The translations under genes and the position numbers were made by a program. 64,000 nt of DNA. It comes from Bactericera cockerelli (Eukaryota > Arthropoda > Insecta > Hemiptera > Triozidae). A model generated the notes under the pieces. That model had not been told where the DNA came from. It ran no database searches and saw nothing but the letters and a program-made list of their open reading frames with translations. The stretch spans positions 11,065,624 through 11,129,623 of the forward strand of contig CM044964.1 in the NCBI GenBank assembly GCA_024516035.1. Reading direction: 5' to 3'. Shown one piece after another: positions 1 through 10,471 of this stretch. The stretch's first letter is position 1. Each line of letters starts with the position of its first letter.

Positions 1-90
1 GCCAACTTTGAAATAAAGTTGGCTGGAGACCATCACTCACCCCTCCAGCTGTAGCCAAGCTGGCTACAACAACAAAAACATTGTGGGTCG
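1..90 (+). mobile_element. SINE family F, 3' part
   Basis: The block opens with a motif around 'aagttggctggagaccatca' and ends in 'ccaagctggctacaacaaca'. The same block recurs at 2128-2166, 21663-21735 and, inverted, at 46374-46456, so it is an interspersed repeat. Only its 3' part is visible because the window begins inside it. Confidence 0.6.
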
Positions 91-151
91 TTCGTGCGAT
101 CCCGAGTGAGAGAGAAGAGGGTAAAATCCTTTTCCTGAAATACTGTACTTA

Positions 152-410
152 GTAGTCCCAGTGGCCTAGTGGGTAGCACACTCGGCTTCCACGCGAGTGA
201 CCCAGGTTCGATTTCCAGCAGGGTTGTAATTTTTTTGCTCTGTATTTGTATGTTCGGTGTCCACTCGTGTCTTGTGGCGAAAAATGAGTAGTTTCCTACT
301 TGTGTGAGTGATGATCAGAGGGGTGGCATTATCAGAATAGAAAGAATAAGGTAAAAGATTAAGAAAAGTGAAGGAGACTCTTAGTAATGCTGTGCCACCC
401 ACAAAAATTG
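152..410 (+). mobile_element. tRNA-derived SINE, family A (diverged)
   Basis: A tRNA-like head with an A-box-like 'gtggcctagtgggtagcaca' and a B-box 'ggttcgatttcc' is followed by the family body (motifs 'gtccactcgtgtc', 'aaaatgagta', 'cccacaaaaattgtga'). This copy is more diverged from the family than those at 20926 or 22719, so it is probably an old insertion. Confidence 0.7.
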
Positions 411-469
411 TGAAGATGCTCTAGCTGCACTGCAAATAATTTGTGTTTATCTTTTCATCATCATCATCA

Positions 470-672
470 TCATCATAGGGTGGCGTCATCGTGAACGATC
501 GTAGCCAGACAGTGGAGGAATGACTCAGAACTTCTACCACTGTCTTTACAAGGAGGCTAATAATTGACAAGGGCCCCCAGAACCGAGCCAATGCTGGTCT
601 ACTCCCTGTTTATTGTCCCCCAGCCAGACTGCTAGTCTACTCCCTGTTTATAGTCACCCAGCCAGACTGTTT
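470..672 (+). mobile_element. Interspersed repeat family G
   Basis: The copy starts after a (CAT)n microsatellite at 458-477. It carries 'agggtggcgtcatcgtga', 'cagtggaggaatgactcag' and 'ccaatgctggtctactccct'. Further copies are at 50166-50310 (minus) and 54529-54702 (plus). The last 50 bases repeat the phrase 'ctactccctgtttat' twice. No coding capacity is seen. Confidence 0.6.
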
Positions 673-689
673 ATCTTTTACTATGACAT

Positions 690-1265
690 TAAAATTTATA
701 TTAGGGCATGGAAGTAGCGTGGGCATTAGAACTGGGCGTCCATACAATGCTTCCACCACCTTGAGATTTGATCATCTTGTGAAATTATATTTTGTGCTTA
801 AGAACCACTTCAAATTATGTTCAGAAAACACAGAAAAATCTTTGTTTAGATTTCTGTTTCATACAGAACATGGGTCAACTTTTCAGACAATTGTATCCTA
901 CCCTTGGTACCCAAATGGGAGTTCAGTAAGTATAGCTATCTAAATCACTAGGCAAATAATAATGATAATTTAAATTCATACTGTCTAATCAGGACTTTTA
1001 AGTTCCTTTATTCCAATAGATGTTTTGGTACTATGAATAAGTAATCATGATTTCAAACACAATATGTTGTGAGGATCTCAAGATTTCTGCAGTGCATATT
1101 TAAAGTTCTTTAGTATTGTATGAAAAAGTATGTATTACATGAACAACTTGAATAATATCAATGATTGAGTCAATTCCTCTAAACCACAAGTGGTTGGTCT
1201 AAAATAGCAATATCTATTACTCATGTATTACATGTAACCTCTATGTATTTAAATGATAAATAAAT
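690..1265. other. AT-rich stretch, no gene recognised
   Basis: I see no conserved coding sequence here. At 1190-1225 there is a degraded match to the end of the GOLGA7-like terminal exon (phrase 'agtggttggtctaaaatag', compare 'agtggttggtctagaatag' at 1699). A weaker one lies at about 925-950. These look like decayed duplicates of the 3' end of that gene. Confidence 0.4.
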
Positions 1266-1271
1266 ATCTGC

Positions 1272-1530
1272 TGCCAGCGTCGATGGCATGTTGAATACAC
1301 CGGTTCCCTTCAGAACACCGAAGTTAAGCGACATCCAGCGAGGTTAAGACTTGGATGGGTGACCATTCAAATTCTAATTCTCGTGACGCTGGCTTTTCCC
1401 GGCCCCACTCAGGCTGGGTGAGGTCAATGTGAGTAGCAGGTTTGTGAGTTTCCTGCGAATGGAGGGTAAAACCCCCGTCGTGATATGACCATGGCAGTTG
1501 AAAGCGACGTTAAACCCCACTTAAAAAAAA
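1272..1530 (+). mobile_element. 5S rRNA-derived SINE (SINE3-like)
   Basis: The first ~120 bases resemble 5S rRNA along their length: 'catgttgaatacaccggttc', 'accgaagttaagcgacatcc' (box A region) and 'acttggatgggtgacc' (box C region), closing with the complementary 5' and 3' ends 'gccagcgtc'/'gacgctggc'. A non-5S body follows ('caggctgggtgaggtcaatg', 'gtttcctgcgaatggagggt') and then an A-rich tail. The fused tail and the other copies (53895, inverted 47985) argue against a real 5S gene. Confidence 0.75.
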
Positions 1531-1679
1531 AAATAATAATAAAAAAAAAATATCTGCTGTTTACATGATGATTCAGTTTCTAGGTACAAGAGACTGATTC
1601 AGAATAATTACAATAACAATAAACAACCAAGTCCTGGGTATTACATGAAGAACTCTTCAGTACTGTGAGATAAGGTGAG

Positions 1680-3467
1680 TCAGTTTCTAGGTACCAGTGG
1701 TTGGTCTAGAATAGCTATCTCTATCACTCGGAGTCCTCGCTCAGCTGGGTTTACTAGGAGAAGGCCCCGTGGTAGAAACACAGTCTCATTCTGTTCTGCT
1801 ACAAATTTGGCCACCTTCTTGAGACACTGGGAAAATAAAGTAAACCAAATATCTTTTATTTTTAAATAATAATTATATTATTTTGTAAAATCTTCAGGTA
1901 ATTAAAAAAAAATATGTATTCATTTTTACTATTTAAGACCTTGAATTTTGATGAATAAGGTGACAAACTTTTATGATATTTATTTACTGTCTAAAAGATA
2001 AACTTTTTTAATGTGTATGACAGCAGTATGAAAAAAAAATCTTGACTACCCTATCCATATTGCTCAGCTGTAGTAAATAAAAATGGATAGTTTTATAGCA
2101 AATGAAAATTAATAAATTATTGGGCCCTTCAGCTGTAGCCAAGCTGGCTACAACAACAAAAAATAATAACAATAAAAACTCACTTTTTCATAGTGGGTCT
2201 CGGCACACAGGTACACAAGGTAGGCAGTTAAGCAGGCCATGCAGCCTTCACAGTATGATTTACATGAGACAGACTCAGCCTCTTGAAAGTAAACATTCAT
2301 CTGATTGATTGTGTACTCATACACTTGCCTTTCAATCTGTGAATGAGGAGATAGAACAATTTTTATTTGACAAGTTTTAAAATGGACCAAGAGAATAATA
2401 TATGTATGTATGTAGCATTGTTGGTATTAACATTAAGGAAATAAAAAAGGAACACTTCATTGTACCAGCAATCTAGATAACCCAGCTTGGAGAAACAACC
2501 CTATTTGCTCAAGTTTGGAGGGAATGAAAGTTAGTTGTTGGAGGTTTTAAGTCTAGAAGATGAATTCATTTAAATAGTGCTAACTGGCTGGGTTTGTGTA
2601 GGTAGTTTTTATCATTTAAAAATGAATTTAGTTTTAAACAGGTTTTTTTTTCTAAAAAAACTAACTTTTCCTTCCAATTCCTGAGGGAAATGTGTCTGGA
2701 AACGGACCATAGTACCATCAGTGTAGTCACGTTGAATGAATATCTTGGCACATGTCATTGCAGCCAGGTCTGGAGTTGTGGCTTGAGCCTGGAAGGTAAC
2801 AATAATATTATTTGTGAAATCATTTGCAATAGCTGTTTGTTGCAGATGTTGAAGACTTAAATATTAATGTACAATAATTAATGCAGGCATTATTCCTTGA
2901 ACTCAAAATTAAGTAATCTTTGTGTTGGTGATAAAACCTTGGTGGCCCATTACAGAACTTCTCTACATATTTTTTTGCTCATAGATGGAATACTGTTTCT
3001 TTCACTTTTCCAATTACATACTTTTAGTCTTACAGAACATTTTAACACTTCATAAATGAAACAATGTGGTTTTAGTAATATTTACAAAGTGAAAAATCTG
3101 ACATTTAATTTGTAACATTTCAAGCAAAGTCTAGTAATTATATTTGATATACAAGATACAAGGGATGTTATAATATTAATCTGTGTGAGAGATTAGAAAA
3201 ACATACCTACAATGGGTATAAGATTATTAAATGTATATTTTGAATTTGAAGAAAAATAAGGAGACAAAGAATCACATCATATGTGCAATGGTTTCTATCA
3301 CACGGTTGATCACAGATAAAAATATGTGCCTCAGAAAGCCAAATCTTCTCTTGAGTTGTCTGAAGACCATCATACCTATCCCTCCACATCAAGTAGTTGT
3401 GGGGAAAGGTGTTGAAAGGGAAGAATGATCTTACCGCTGCTTTTTCCTTACTGGACTTCATCCTCAT
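1680..3467 (-). CDS. GOLGA7: GOLGA7/GCP16-like protein (Erf4 family), four coding exons
   Basis: Coding exons on the minus strand are 3467-3435 (MRMKSSKEKAA), 2788-2666, 2336-2184 and 1826-1680 (stop TGA). All junctions are GT-AG and all are phase 0. The protein is about 150 residues. It carries the family blocks KIFIQRDY-DGT, FQTHFPQELE, EGCMACLTAYLVYLC-ETHYEK and RGLLLVNPAERGLRVIEI, in the same order as vertebrate GOLGA7. GOLGA7 is a Golgi-associated peripheral protein that stabilises and activates a DHHC-type palmitoyltransferase (Erf2/DHHC9 partner, Ras palmitoylation). The cysteines of the SCKSYCEGCMAC stretch are likely palmitoylation or structural sites. The gene points away from SMC4. 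A second Met at 3461 is an alternative start. Confidence 0.93.
2128..2166 (+). mobile_element. SINE family F fragment
   Basis: Only the 3' motif 'ccaagctggctacaacaaca' and its flank remain. The fragment lies just beyond the donor of the third GOLGA7-like coding exon, inside its last intron. Confidence 0.5.
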
Positions 3468-3521
3468 GAATGGGTTTAGTACTCCCTCTGTTAGCTTTTC
3501 TTCAAAGAATAACAGGAGCTT

Positions 3522-4455
3522 TTGCTAATGACATCAACACAAATGTGTCTGTTTCACAAGACACCTATATGTCAGCATAGTGCTCCTCATTCACGCCATA
3601 AGAATGAAAGTTTTCTTGCACTAAAATTTCACAGAATTGATTTTTTTGTCAGAGAAGAACTTTCTTCAGAGGAAATAGAGCAGAAATTGGATGCTGAAAG
3701 ATTCTATTTGGCAACTTTTACCACAGTCAGTAGAAATGGGATATTGTTTGAGAAAAGTTCACTTGAATAAGAGACAAAACTTGAAATTTTCACGAATGCA
3801 TGAAAAGGTAAAATAAATTATTATATTACAGGTGCTTATTTGTTTAAAAAGATGGTTAAATTAAATTATTTAATTAAAAGTACTGAAAAGTAATCAAGAT
3901 TTTATTTTTTTATTTAAAAACCAAAAATGTCAAATTTACACTGTTGTCAGATCTAAAACTTCTGACTTTGTGATAAGAACACAGATTTTTTGAAGATCGA
4001 AACGTGTATTGCAATCAATACGGACTTTTTACATGATTTCAGGATCTTCACGTAGAGCGGCCAAGTTTACGTTAAGTTCACGATTTTCCATCTGCAATAT
4101 ATCACTAATTCTGTCACTAGTAGAGGTGCACAAAAGAATTAATAAAGATTCTCAAAGCACGTATTGATGAATTACATAATATATTCTGTAGGTAGTCGAC
4201 TACCCAAAAAATATAATTCGGACCTGCATTTTTTTCGTGATTTCTGACCTGTGGTACCACCGGAGGTACACCCGGTTGTATAAGGCTCGTATGCAGAGAC
4301 GATTTTTTAATCCCTATAGGGTTCACTGTAGGGTGGTCCTGAGCTTACTATAGGGAATACTTCGACCTTGACAATTATTTATTAAAGAAACATGTGAATG
4401 CACATGTGCACAGACGCTTTAAACAAACGTCTCTGAATAAAAAAATCAGCTGAAG
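3522..4455. other. Intergenic region upstream of the GOLGA7-like gene
   Basis: This AT-rich sequence lies between the GOLGA7-like start and the LTR element. An 82-codon open frame at 3522-3770 shows no recognisable family and has no clear splice or start context, so I do not call it. The 5' coding exon(s) and promoter of SMC4 should lie between here and 12226, but I could not identify them. The last ~450 bases (from ~3960) look like an unclassified decayed repeat. Confidence 0.3.
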
Positions 4456-4459
4456 GGAC

Positions 4460-4740
4460 TGTGGTGGAACTGACCGCATAAAATCCTTTGTGAAACCCTG
4501 ACATATTTACTCTATGTATCGTTCTTCTTTAACTATCTTCACACTGTATGTTTTTGAAATGTTTTGAAAATAATATACGGAAGTTTTTGCAACTTCTCTC
4601 TCGACTCTGATCTTGTCAGAACTTTCCCAGCTAACCAAGAGCTTTTCTTTTTAGCTTTCCCTTTAAATTCCACAGTGAATTAGTTTTCTATCTTGGGAGC
4701 TCGCGGCTCAAGTAATCGCCACTTGACGCCACATCCCAAA
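4460..4740 (+). repeat. 5' LTR
   Basis: It starts TGTGGTGGAACTG and ends CATCCCAAA just before the primer-binding-like site. It is about 281 bp and matches the right LTR along its whole length except one base in a T run. The end does not carry the usual CA; the boundary is set by the GGAC duplication. Confidence 0.9.
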
Positions 4741-4788
4741 TTGGTGACCCCGACGTGATTGGTGCACGCAACCTTCTGCAAGCGTGAC

Positions 4789-5604
4789 CTGAGTGGCAAG
4801 CTTCTGTTTGCACTTATCAAATGCTTCCTCCATTGTGGGTGTCCAAGTGAGCTTGGTCTTGGGTGGAGGGTTACCACTGACATGGAGTGGTGCTTGAGTG
4901 TCAGCCATGTGGTTGTGAAAGCGGTGGTAGAAGTTTATCATACCCAAAAACCTCTTCATTTCTCCTACGGTCTCCGGCTTGGGATATGACAAGATGGCTG
5001 AAACTTTGTCTTGAGAAGGTGAGATACCATCAGCAGAGATGCTGTAGCCCAGGAAATGCACAGATTCCTGTAAGAATACACTCTTACTGACATTGATTGT
5101 GAGTCCATACTCAGCTAGTCGAGCAAACAGTTGATCAAGATGAGCAATATGTTCATCCTGAGTTCTTGAGGAGATGAGGAAGTCATCTATGTAGACAAAG
5201 ACAAAGGGAAGGTCAGCGGTAATTGAATGCAGGAAGCGCTGAAGAGTCTGAGATGCACCGCATAGGCCAAAAGGCATGCGCATGAACTCAAAAAGTCCAA
5301 AAGGTGTCACAACAGCAGTTTTGGGAATGTCATCTTCATGCACTGGTATTTGAAGAAAAGCTTTCTTCATGTCAATAGTAGAGAAGATGCGAGAACCATG
5401 CAAGCTTGTTGCACAATCTTGAATGTTGGGTATGGGATACCGGTCAGCAACTGTCTGGGCATTGAGATTTCTGTAATCCCCACAGGGTCTCCAATCTCCT
5501 GACTTTTTGGGCACCATGTGCAATGGGCTGGCCCAAGGACTCTTGGAGGGTCTACAAATACCTTGTTGAATCATGAACTGAAATTCAGCTTTGGCAGCTT
5601 TCAA
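4789..5604 (-). pseudogene. Gypsy reverse transcriptase domain, inverted and cut at the breakpoint
   Basis: Read on the minus strand it has the RT blocks: [57 protein letters not shown] and the catalytic YIDD ([11 protein letters not shown]), then LGYSIS-DGI and the [13 protein letters not shown] thumb. The frame is the same as that of the protease but is separated from it by an in-frame TGA at 5631-5629. After residue ~LATQVTLA it runs across the inversion junction near 4789 into unrelated sequence, so the RNase H part is missing here and sits on the opposite strand from 7264. Confidence 0.88.
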
Positions 5605-5628
5605 TTTCTCAGGAGGAAGACGGCGAGC

Positions 5629-6198
5629 TCAAGCAAAACAAGGTTGTCCTTTTGTTTCAATGTGATGAGACACAACAGAATTTTTGATTCCAGGTAGAGA
5701 GTTGATCAGTGTCTTGGAAGCAATATTGTGTTTTAATATGAGCTTCTCAACTGATTCATGTAAGCCAGGTTGTACAGCAGTAATACTGCACTGGATTGAT
5801 GAGATTGATACACCACAAGACTTCTGGTTTGTGAGAGGGTCAATCAAACATGAGTTCTTTAGATCAACATTGAGACCATATTTTAGCAGAAAGTCAGCAC
5901 CTAGAATAGGACTGGACACATCAGCAATGGTGAAAATGAAGGGAAAGTTCCTTCTGAGGTTCAGGTTGAGAACAAGGAGACGCTCACCATATGTTTTGAT
6001 ACGGGAGTCATTAGCTGCAAACAGTTCAAAGGACTGTACATTGTTACGGTCAGCAGGGCTGGGAGGTAAGAGGCTGATGCAAGCTCCTGTGTCTATTAGG
6101 AAACGCAATCCTGTGTTGTGATCAGTTACTTGCAAGCGGGAGGTTTCGTTACCCTTCCCTACAGCCGCTAATCTGTCAGGGAGGGTTAGTAGTTTTCC
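5629..6198 (-). CDS. Gypsy aspartic protease region of pol
   Basis: The region is open on the minus strand from about 6198. It contains the aspartic protease signature FLIDTGACISLLP and the downstream hydrophobic ILGADFL block typical of retropepsins. It lies in the -1 frame relative to gag, overlapping the gag end around 6186-6198, and ends at TGA (5631-5629) just before a conserved pol linker. There is no ATG at its start (the first possible start is TTG), so it is expected to be made by frameshifting from gag. Confidence 0.8.
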   Translation of the reverse strand, partial: GKLLTLPDRLAAVGKGNETSRLQVTDHNTGLRFLIDTGACISLLPPSPADRNNVQSFELFAANDSRIKTYGERLLVLNLNLRRNFPFIFTIADVSSPILGADFLLKYGLNVDLKNSCLIDPLTNQKSCGVSISSIQCSITAVQPGLHESVEKLILKHNIASKTLINSLPGIKNSVVSHHIETKGQPCFA

Positions 6199-7049
6199 GA
6201 CTTCTTGTCTGCCTCAAACTTGCAGGTAGCAGGGGCAGCACAATGACGAGCTTCTGATTTGTATTTGTGATGTATATAGCAGTACCTGTGCTGAGCTGCA
6301 GGTGAACGGGTGCGGGACCTTGAGTGGCTGCGGGATGAATGTTCAGATGTGGATCTCCTTAGCAATGTTTCCAGTGATGATGAAAGCTCCTGAACTTTCT
6401 TAGACAGCTCATCTAACCGAGTCTCAATAAGAGATGTGTCATGGTTAGAAACTGTGGATATGGTGGAGGTAGGATGACTAACTGCCATAACTTTGTCTGC
6501 CACTTCTGCCTGTTGTGCCAGGGGCGTGGTCAAACTCACTGCATGTAATATTTGTTGGGTGTAGGTAGGCAGTTTTTTTAACCAAATACCACGTACAATG
6601 GATTCAGGTATCCCTGTGTCAGCAAGGCGCTGAATTTCTCTCAGGATTTGGCTGGGAGTCTTGTCACCCATTTCCATTGTGCCTAGAAGCCTGTTCAATC
6701 TTTGTTCTTCTGATTGGCCAAAGCGCATGAGGATGGCTTTCTTGAGAGCAGAATATGTTCTTGTATTTGGGTTACGAACCACATCACTGACTTCTGCCAA
6801 GATTTCGGGTTCAAGTTTAGCAGTAAGCTGTACATATCTATCATGATCAGATACAATGCCAGCCAGAGTGAATTGGGATTCCACATTGATAAAATACATG
6901 GCTGGGTCTGGCTTGTAAAAGCGAGGAATGCTTACATGAGGCATGGTGATAATGGGAACATTAGGCGTGGCGCCTAAATTTCCTGAAGTTGAGGTTAGAT
7001 CCTTCCCTGTGGATCCTTTGTTCTTGGTTTCCTCTTCTCCATCACTCAT
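6186..7049 (-). CDS. Gypsy Gag-like protein
   Basis: From the ATG at 7049 (MSDGEEETKNKG) it is about 287 residues. The frame stays open upstream to 7178, but that part is leader-like. The capsid region reads IPRFYKPDPAMYFINVESQF, then LEPEILAEVSDVV and ILMRFGQSEEQRLNRLLGTMEMGDKTPSQILREI, the pattern of insect gypsy Gag proteins. A Ser/Arg-rich tail (HSSRSHSRSRTRSPAAQHRY) follows, and a single C-x-H-x-C-like cluster (CYIHHKYKSEARHCAAPATC) stands in for the zinc knuckle. It ends at TAA 6188-6186. Confidence 0.82.
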   Translation of the reverse strand: MSDGEEETKNKGSTGKDLTSTSGNLGATPNVPIITMPHVSIPRFYKPDPAMYFINVESQFTLAGIVSDHDRYVQLTAKLEPEILAEVSDVVRNPNTRTYSALKKAILMRFGQSEEQRLNRLLGTMEMGDKTPSQILREIQRLADTGIPESIVRGIWLKKLPTYTQQILHAVSLTTPLAQQAEVADKVMAVSHPTSTISTVSNHDTSLIETRLDELSKKVQELSSSLETLLRRSTSEHSSRSHSRSRTRSPAAQHRYCYIHHKYKSEARHCAAPATCKFEADKKSENY

Positions 7050-7228
7050 GGTGAAATAGAGGAGTAATGAAAGACACGAAAAACGGACACGGCGTGGGTT
7101 TAGAGACCACGAAAACACGGTAACGGCACGGTCTACCCCGGTGGGCAGAGAAAGAGAACGAAACGGAAAAACGAACACGCGGCGCGGTCGACTACCGGTA
7201 ACGAAGGTAGGTTCGGATAAAACGGCGA

Positions 7229-9424
7229 ATGGTCACCAATCAATTTGGCACCAATCACGTCAAGGTCACGCTTGCATTCCCTGATCCAGACATGGAAATC
7301 AGTATCATGACTGATGCTTCCAGTACAGCTATTGGAGGATCCATTCACCAATGTCTCGATGGTAAGGCTCAACCTTTGGCTTTCTTTTCCCGGAAACTGA
7401 ACACTGCTGAACAAAAATACTCTACTTATGACCGAGAGCTTCTAGCCATATACGCCACCATACAGAGGTTTTCATATCTTCTAGATGGCAGGAAATTTGC
7501 CATTTTCACTGACCACCGACCTCTCACATATGCCTTCACCAAAGTGAAAGACAATGGTTCTCCTCGACAGGTACGTCACTTGTCTTACATTAGCCAATTC
7601 TCCACAGACATCAGATTTGTGAAAGGCAAGGACAATGCTCCAGCTGATTTTCTATCCAGGATAGAAATTATCAAGAAAGCTGTAACTGCTACTGAAATGT
7701 TACAAGCTCAAAACTCTGATCCTGAGCTCAAGGAACTACTGGACAAAGAAGCACACAGCCTCTACCTTTGTCAAATGACTGTTGACAATGTCAAACTGTA
7801 CTGTGACACTTCAACTGGCAGAACACGTCCATATGTCCCCAAGGATCTACGTTATGCGCTCTTCAAGCAGCTGCATAACATGTCTCACCCTGGTGGTCGT
7901 GCTACATGCCGTCTCATCTCAGACAAGTTTGTGTGGCCATCAATGAACAAGTGTATCAAATCATGGGTACGCCAGTGCCATGAGTGCCAGATCTCAAAAG
8001 TCAACCGACATGAAAAGAGCCCTCTTGTGCAGTACTTAGTTCCAGATGAGAGGTTCTCTCATGTGCATATTGACATTGTCGGGCCACTGCCACCTTCACA
8101 AGGTAATATTTATTTACTAACTTGCATTGACAGATACACTCGCTGGTTGGAAGCACTCCCAATCTCAGATCAAACTGCAGAAACTGTTGCAAAAGCGTTT
8201 TTCAACGGTTGGATTGTGCGCTTTGGTTCTCCTGTATACTTAGTGACAGACCAAGGAAGAAATTTCACTTCTCACCTTTTCAAAGAAGTATCTTCACTAT
8301 TGGGTATAGAGCTCAAACACACCACAGCCTACCACCCTCAATGCAATGGTCTTATTGAGAGAGCTCATCGCACACTCAAAGCTGCTCTGAGGTGCCGTCT
8401 TCAAGCTTCCACAACTTCTTGGTCCTTGGAACTACCCGTAGTTCTACTTGGACTACGCACAGCCTTCAAGGAAGACCTTGGTGCCAGCCCTGCCAACTTG
8501 GTATATGGAACCAGCCTCCGCCTCCCTGGTGAGTTCTTTGAGCCTCCTCACTCAGAAATGAGCACAAGTGATTATGTGCAAAAACTTCACACAGTGTTTG
8601 CTTCTATCCGCCCCAAGCAAACTTCTTGGCATGTGAATGAGAAGACATACACCAATCCCAGCATTGAAAAGTGTACCCATGTATACTTGCGCGTGGATGG
8701 AGTAAAGTCAAGTTTACAACGTCCCTACACAGGCCCCCACCTAGTCATTGCTAGAACTAGTAAGACCTTCACTATCAAGATTGGAAACCGCCTTGCTGTT
8801 GTGTCACGTGACAGGGTGAAGCCAGCTTTCACCTCAGACCAAGTACTGGTACCTCCTCCAGATCCACCTCCATCAAGCGACTCACTGGTACAACGCTTTG
8901 TTGTCCAAAACTCTGTTCCAGTACCAGCTCAGACACCATCAGTACCTACCACACCGGTGACTGAAGTGCCTATCTCTCCTCTACGCAACCTGGTTGTTCC
9001 CTCCACATCTCATGATTTTCCCACTCAGATGCCTGTCACTCCACAGCATGTTGTTCCTAGGCCCACTGGTAAGAATGTTTCATTCAGACCCCGTACCAAC
9101 TTTGATTCTTCCAAGAGATGTCCTGCCCAGGCCAGGAAGAACTTGGCACATTCACAGAAATCTCAGCATAGACCTCTGTCTACCGCTAGGTCCATCAGTT
9201 TACCTAGGATTCCACTTGCCAGTCCTGAGACACTGTCTCAGAACAGTAATCATACCTCTACTTCCACTGCCACATTGGCCAATTCGAACTTGAACCCTGC
9301 AGCTAAGCCTTTTTCCCCTGGTTCAAGTCCCAGGTCAAGCGCATCTTGTCCAAGTAGTCCCATAGTTACTAGGTCAGGTCGCCAGGTTCGACCCCCGGCA
9401 CACCTAGATAATTATGTATTGTAA
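7229..9424 (+). CDS. Gypsy RNase H and integrase polyprotein segment
   Basis: The real element sequence starts at about 7264; the first dozen codons cross the inversion junction. RNase H blocks: IMTDASSTAIGG, FFSRKLNTAEQKYSTYDREL, FTDHRPLTYAF and DNAPADFLSR. Integrase: an H-x-H...C-x2-C zinc region (HNMSHPGG ... CHECQ), then the DDE core with HIDIVGPLPP, VTDQGRNF and LIERAHRTLK. A proline/serine-rich tail follows, ending VTRSGRQVRPPAHLDNYVL. The frame is intact for about 720 residues. Being on the opposite strand from RT, it cannot be translated with it from one transcript. Confidence 0.9.
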   Translation: MVTNQFGTNHVKVTLAFPDPDMEISIMTDASSTAIGGSIHQCLDGKAQPLAFFSRKLNTAEQKYSTYDRELLAIYATIQRFSYLLDGRKFAIFTDHRPLTYAFTKVKDNGSPRQVRHLSYISQFSTDIRFVKGKDNAPADFLSRIEIIKKAVTATEMLQAQNSDPELKELLDKEAHSLYLCQMTVDNVKLYCDTSTGRTRPYVPKDLRYALFKQLHNMSHPGGRATCRLISDKFVWPSMNKCIKSWVRQCHECQISKVNRHEKSPLVQYLVPDERFSHVHIDIVGPLPPSQGNIYLLTCIDRYTRWLEALPISDQTAETVAKAFFNGWIVRFGSPVYLVTDQGRNFTSHLFKEVSSLLGIELKHTTAYHPQCNGLIERAHRTLKAALRCRLQASTTSWSLELPVVLLGLRTAFKEDLGASPANLVYGTSLRLPGEFFEPPHSEMSTSDYVQKLHTVFASIRPKQTSWHVNEKTYTNPSIEKCTHVYLRVDGVKSSLQRPYTGPHLVIARTSKTFTIKIGNRLAVVSRDRVKPAFTSDQVLVPPPDPPPSSDSLVQRFVVQNSVPVPAQTPSVPTTPVTEVPISPLRNLVVPSTSHDFPTQMPVTPQHVVPRPTGKNVSFRPRTNFDSSKRCPAQARKNLAHSQKSQHRPLSTARSISLPRIPLASPETLSQNSNHTSTSTATLANSNLNPAAKPFSPGSSPRSSASCPSSPIVTRSGRQVRPPAHLDNYVL

Positions 9425-10471
9425 TCAATTATCAACAGCTATAATTTGTAAATAACAGTTGTATTATCTTTGTACAGTCATTTTCCAACATGAAAATTAT
9501 TAAGAATTTTTTTTTTATTGTTTTGGTCTAAATTCAGCTTCCTAAACAATTTAAATTGATCTCAAGTAGGTATACCATCCTATTTGAAAACTCTCTCAAA
9601 CTCTTGTAGAAAATATTAATTCTACTTTGTTCACTTACAAAATTTGGTTCAATTACATTTTTAGTAAAAAATGCATATTGCCTCACAGTATTCACCTTTG
9701 AATACCTTCTTAGTACTTATTTTAAGACAATTATCTGATTACCTAAGAATTTCTCTTTTATATGGTTAAAATCTCATATTATCATATATCTGTTAAAATT
9801 CTATATCTCATGTATCTAGTATCTACCCCTGGATACAATATTAACAATCAAATTTGGTTTTTACCACATTTTTACCACTGTGTAAAATAATTTCTTTAAG
9901 CACCTACATTATTTTTCATTTCTCCTGCTGCATAATATTGTTAAAACTACATATTTCCTCAGCAAGATTTATCTCAGTATTCTCATAATACTAAATTGAC
10001 AAGGAACTTAAATCAATTTTATCATTCTGATCATGTATAGCATTATTTTAATTGTACCCATCATGTTCACTTAACCTTAGTCCTTACTTGTAGCAAATTC
10101 AAATTTGAGTTTCAAACCCTCATACTTTGGTTTTCCTAGCTTTTTTGCTTTTCTTCACCAAGAATAATCTTATTATTCCTATCATGGAAACTTGTAAATC
10201 TTAAATACCTATGTAACATTGCAAATAAGAAAATTTGTTAGCATAATCTCTGTATACTACTCAGATATATTTTTGTCAAAAAAAAAAATAATCAGGTATT
10301 GGTACAATATTTCAGCATTAATCATATCTATATATTTTGTGTCATTTTCTAGATAAAACCTTTATCTTTCATGTATAATTTGTTCATATCATGTTCTCTC
10401 CACAGTTTCCACCACAGGGAATCAAACCCTTGTCTTCCCTGCCTCATTTTTTTCTCGAAGGGGGGGAATGA
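9425..10471 (+). other. Non-coding 3' part of the LTR element and polypurine tract
   Basis: About 1 kb of AT-rich sequence follows the integrase stop and has no open frame resembling env. It ends in a purine tract 'aagggggggaatga' directly before the right LTR, in the correct position for plus-strand priming. Confidence 0.7.

Noticed and set aside
1272..1395. A functional 5S rRNA gene
   Set aside because: Several changes in conserved positions, an attached SINE body and an A-rich tail.
3522..3770. Possible first exon of SMC4 or a small protein gene
   Set aside because: No similarity to SMC4 N-terminal sequence, no suitable donor in the required phase, and no recognisable motif.
7133..7414. 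Minus-strand frame spanning the inversion junction
   Set aside because: Antisense to the gypsy RNase H start and leader; no independent support.
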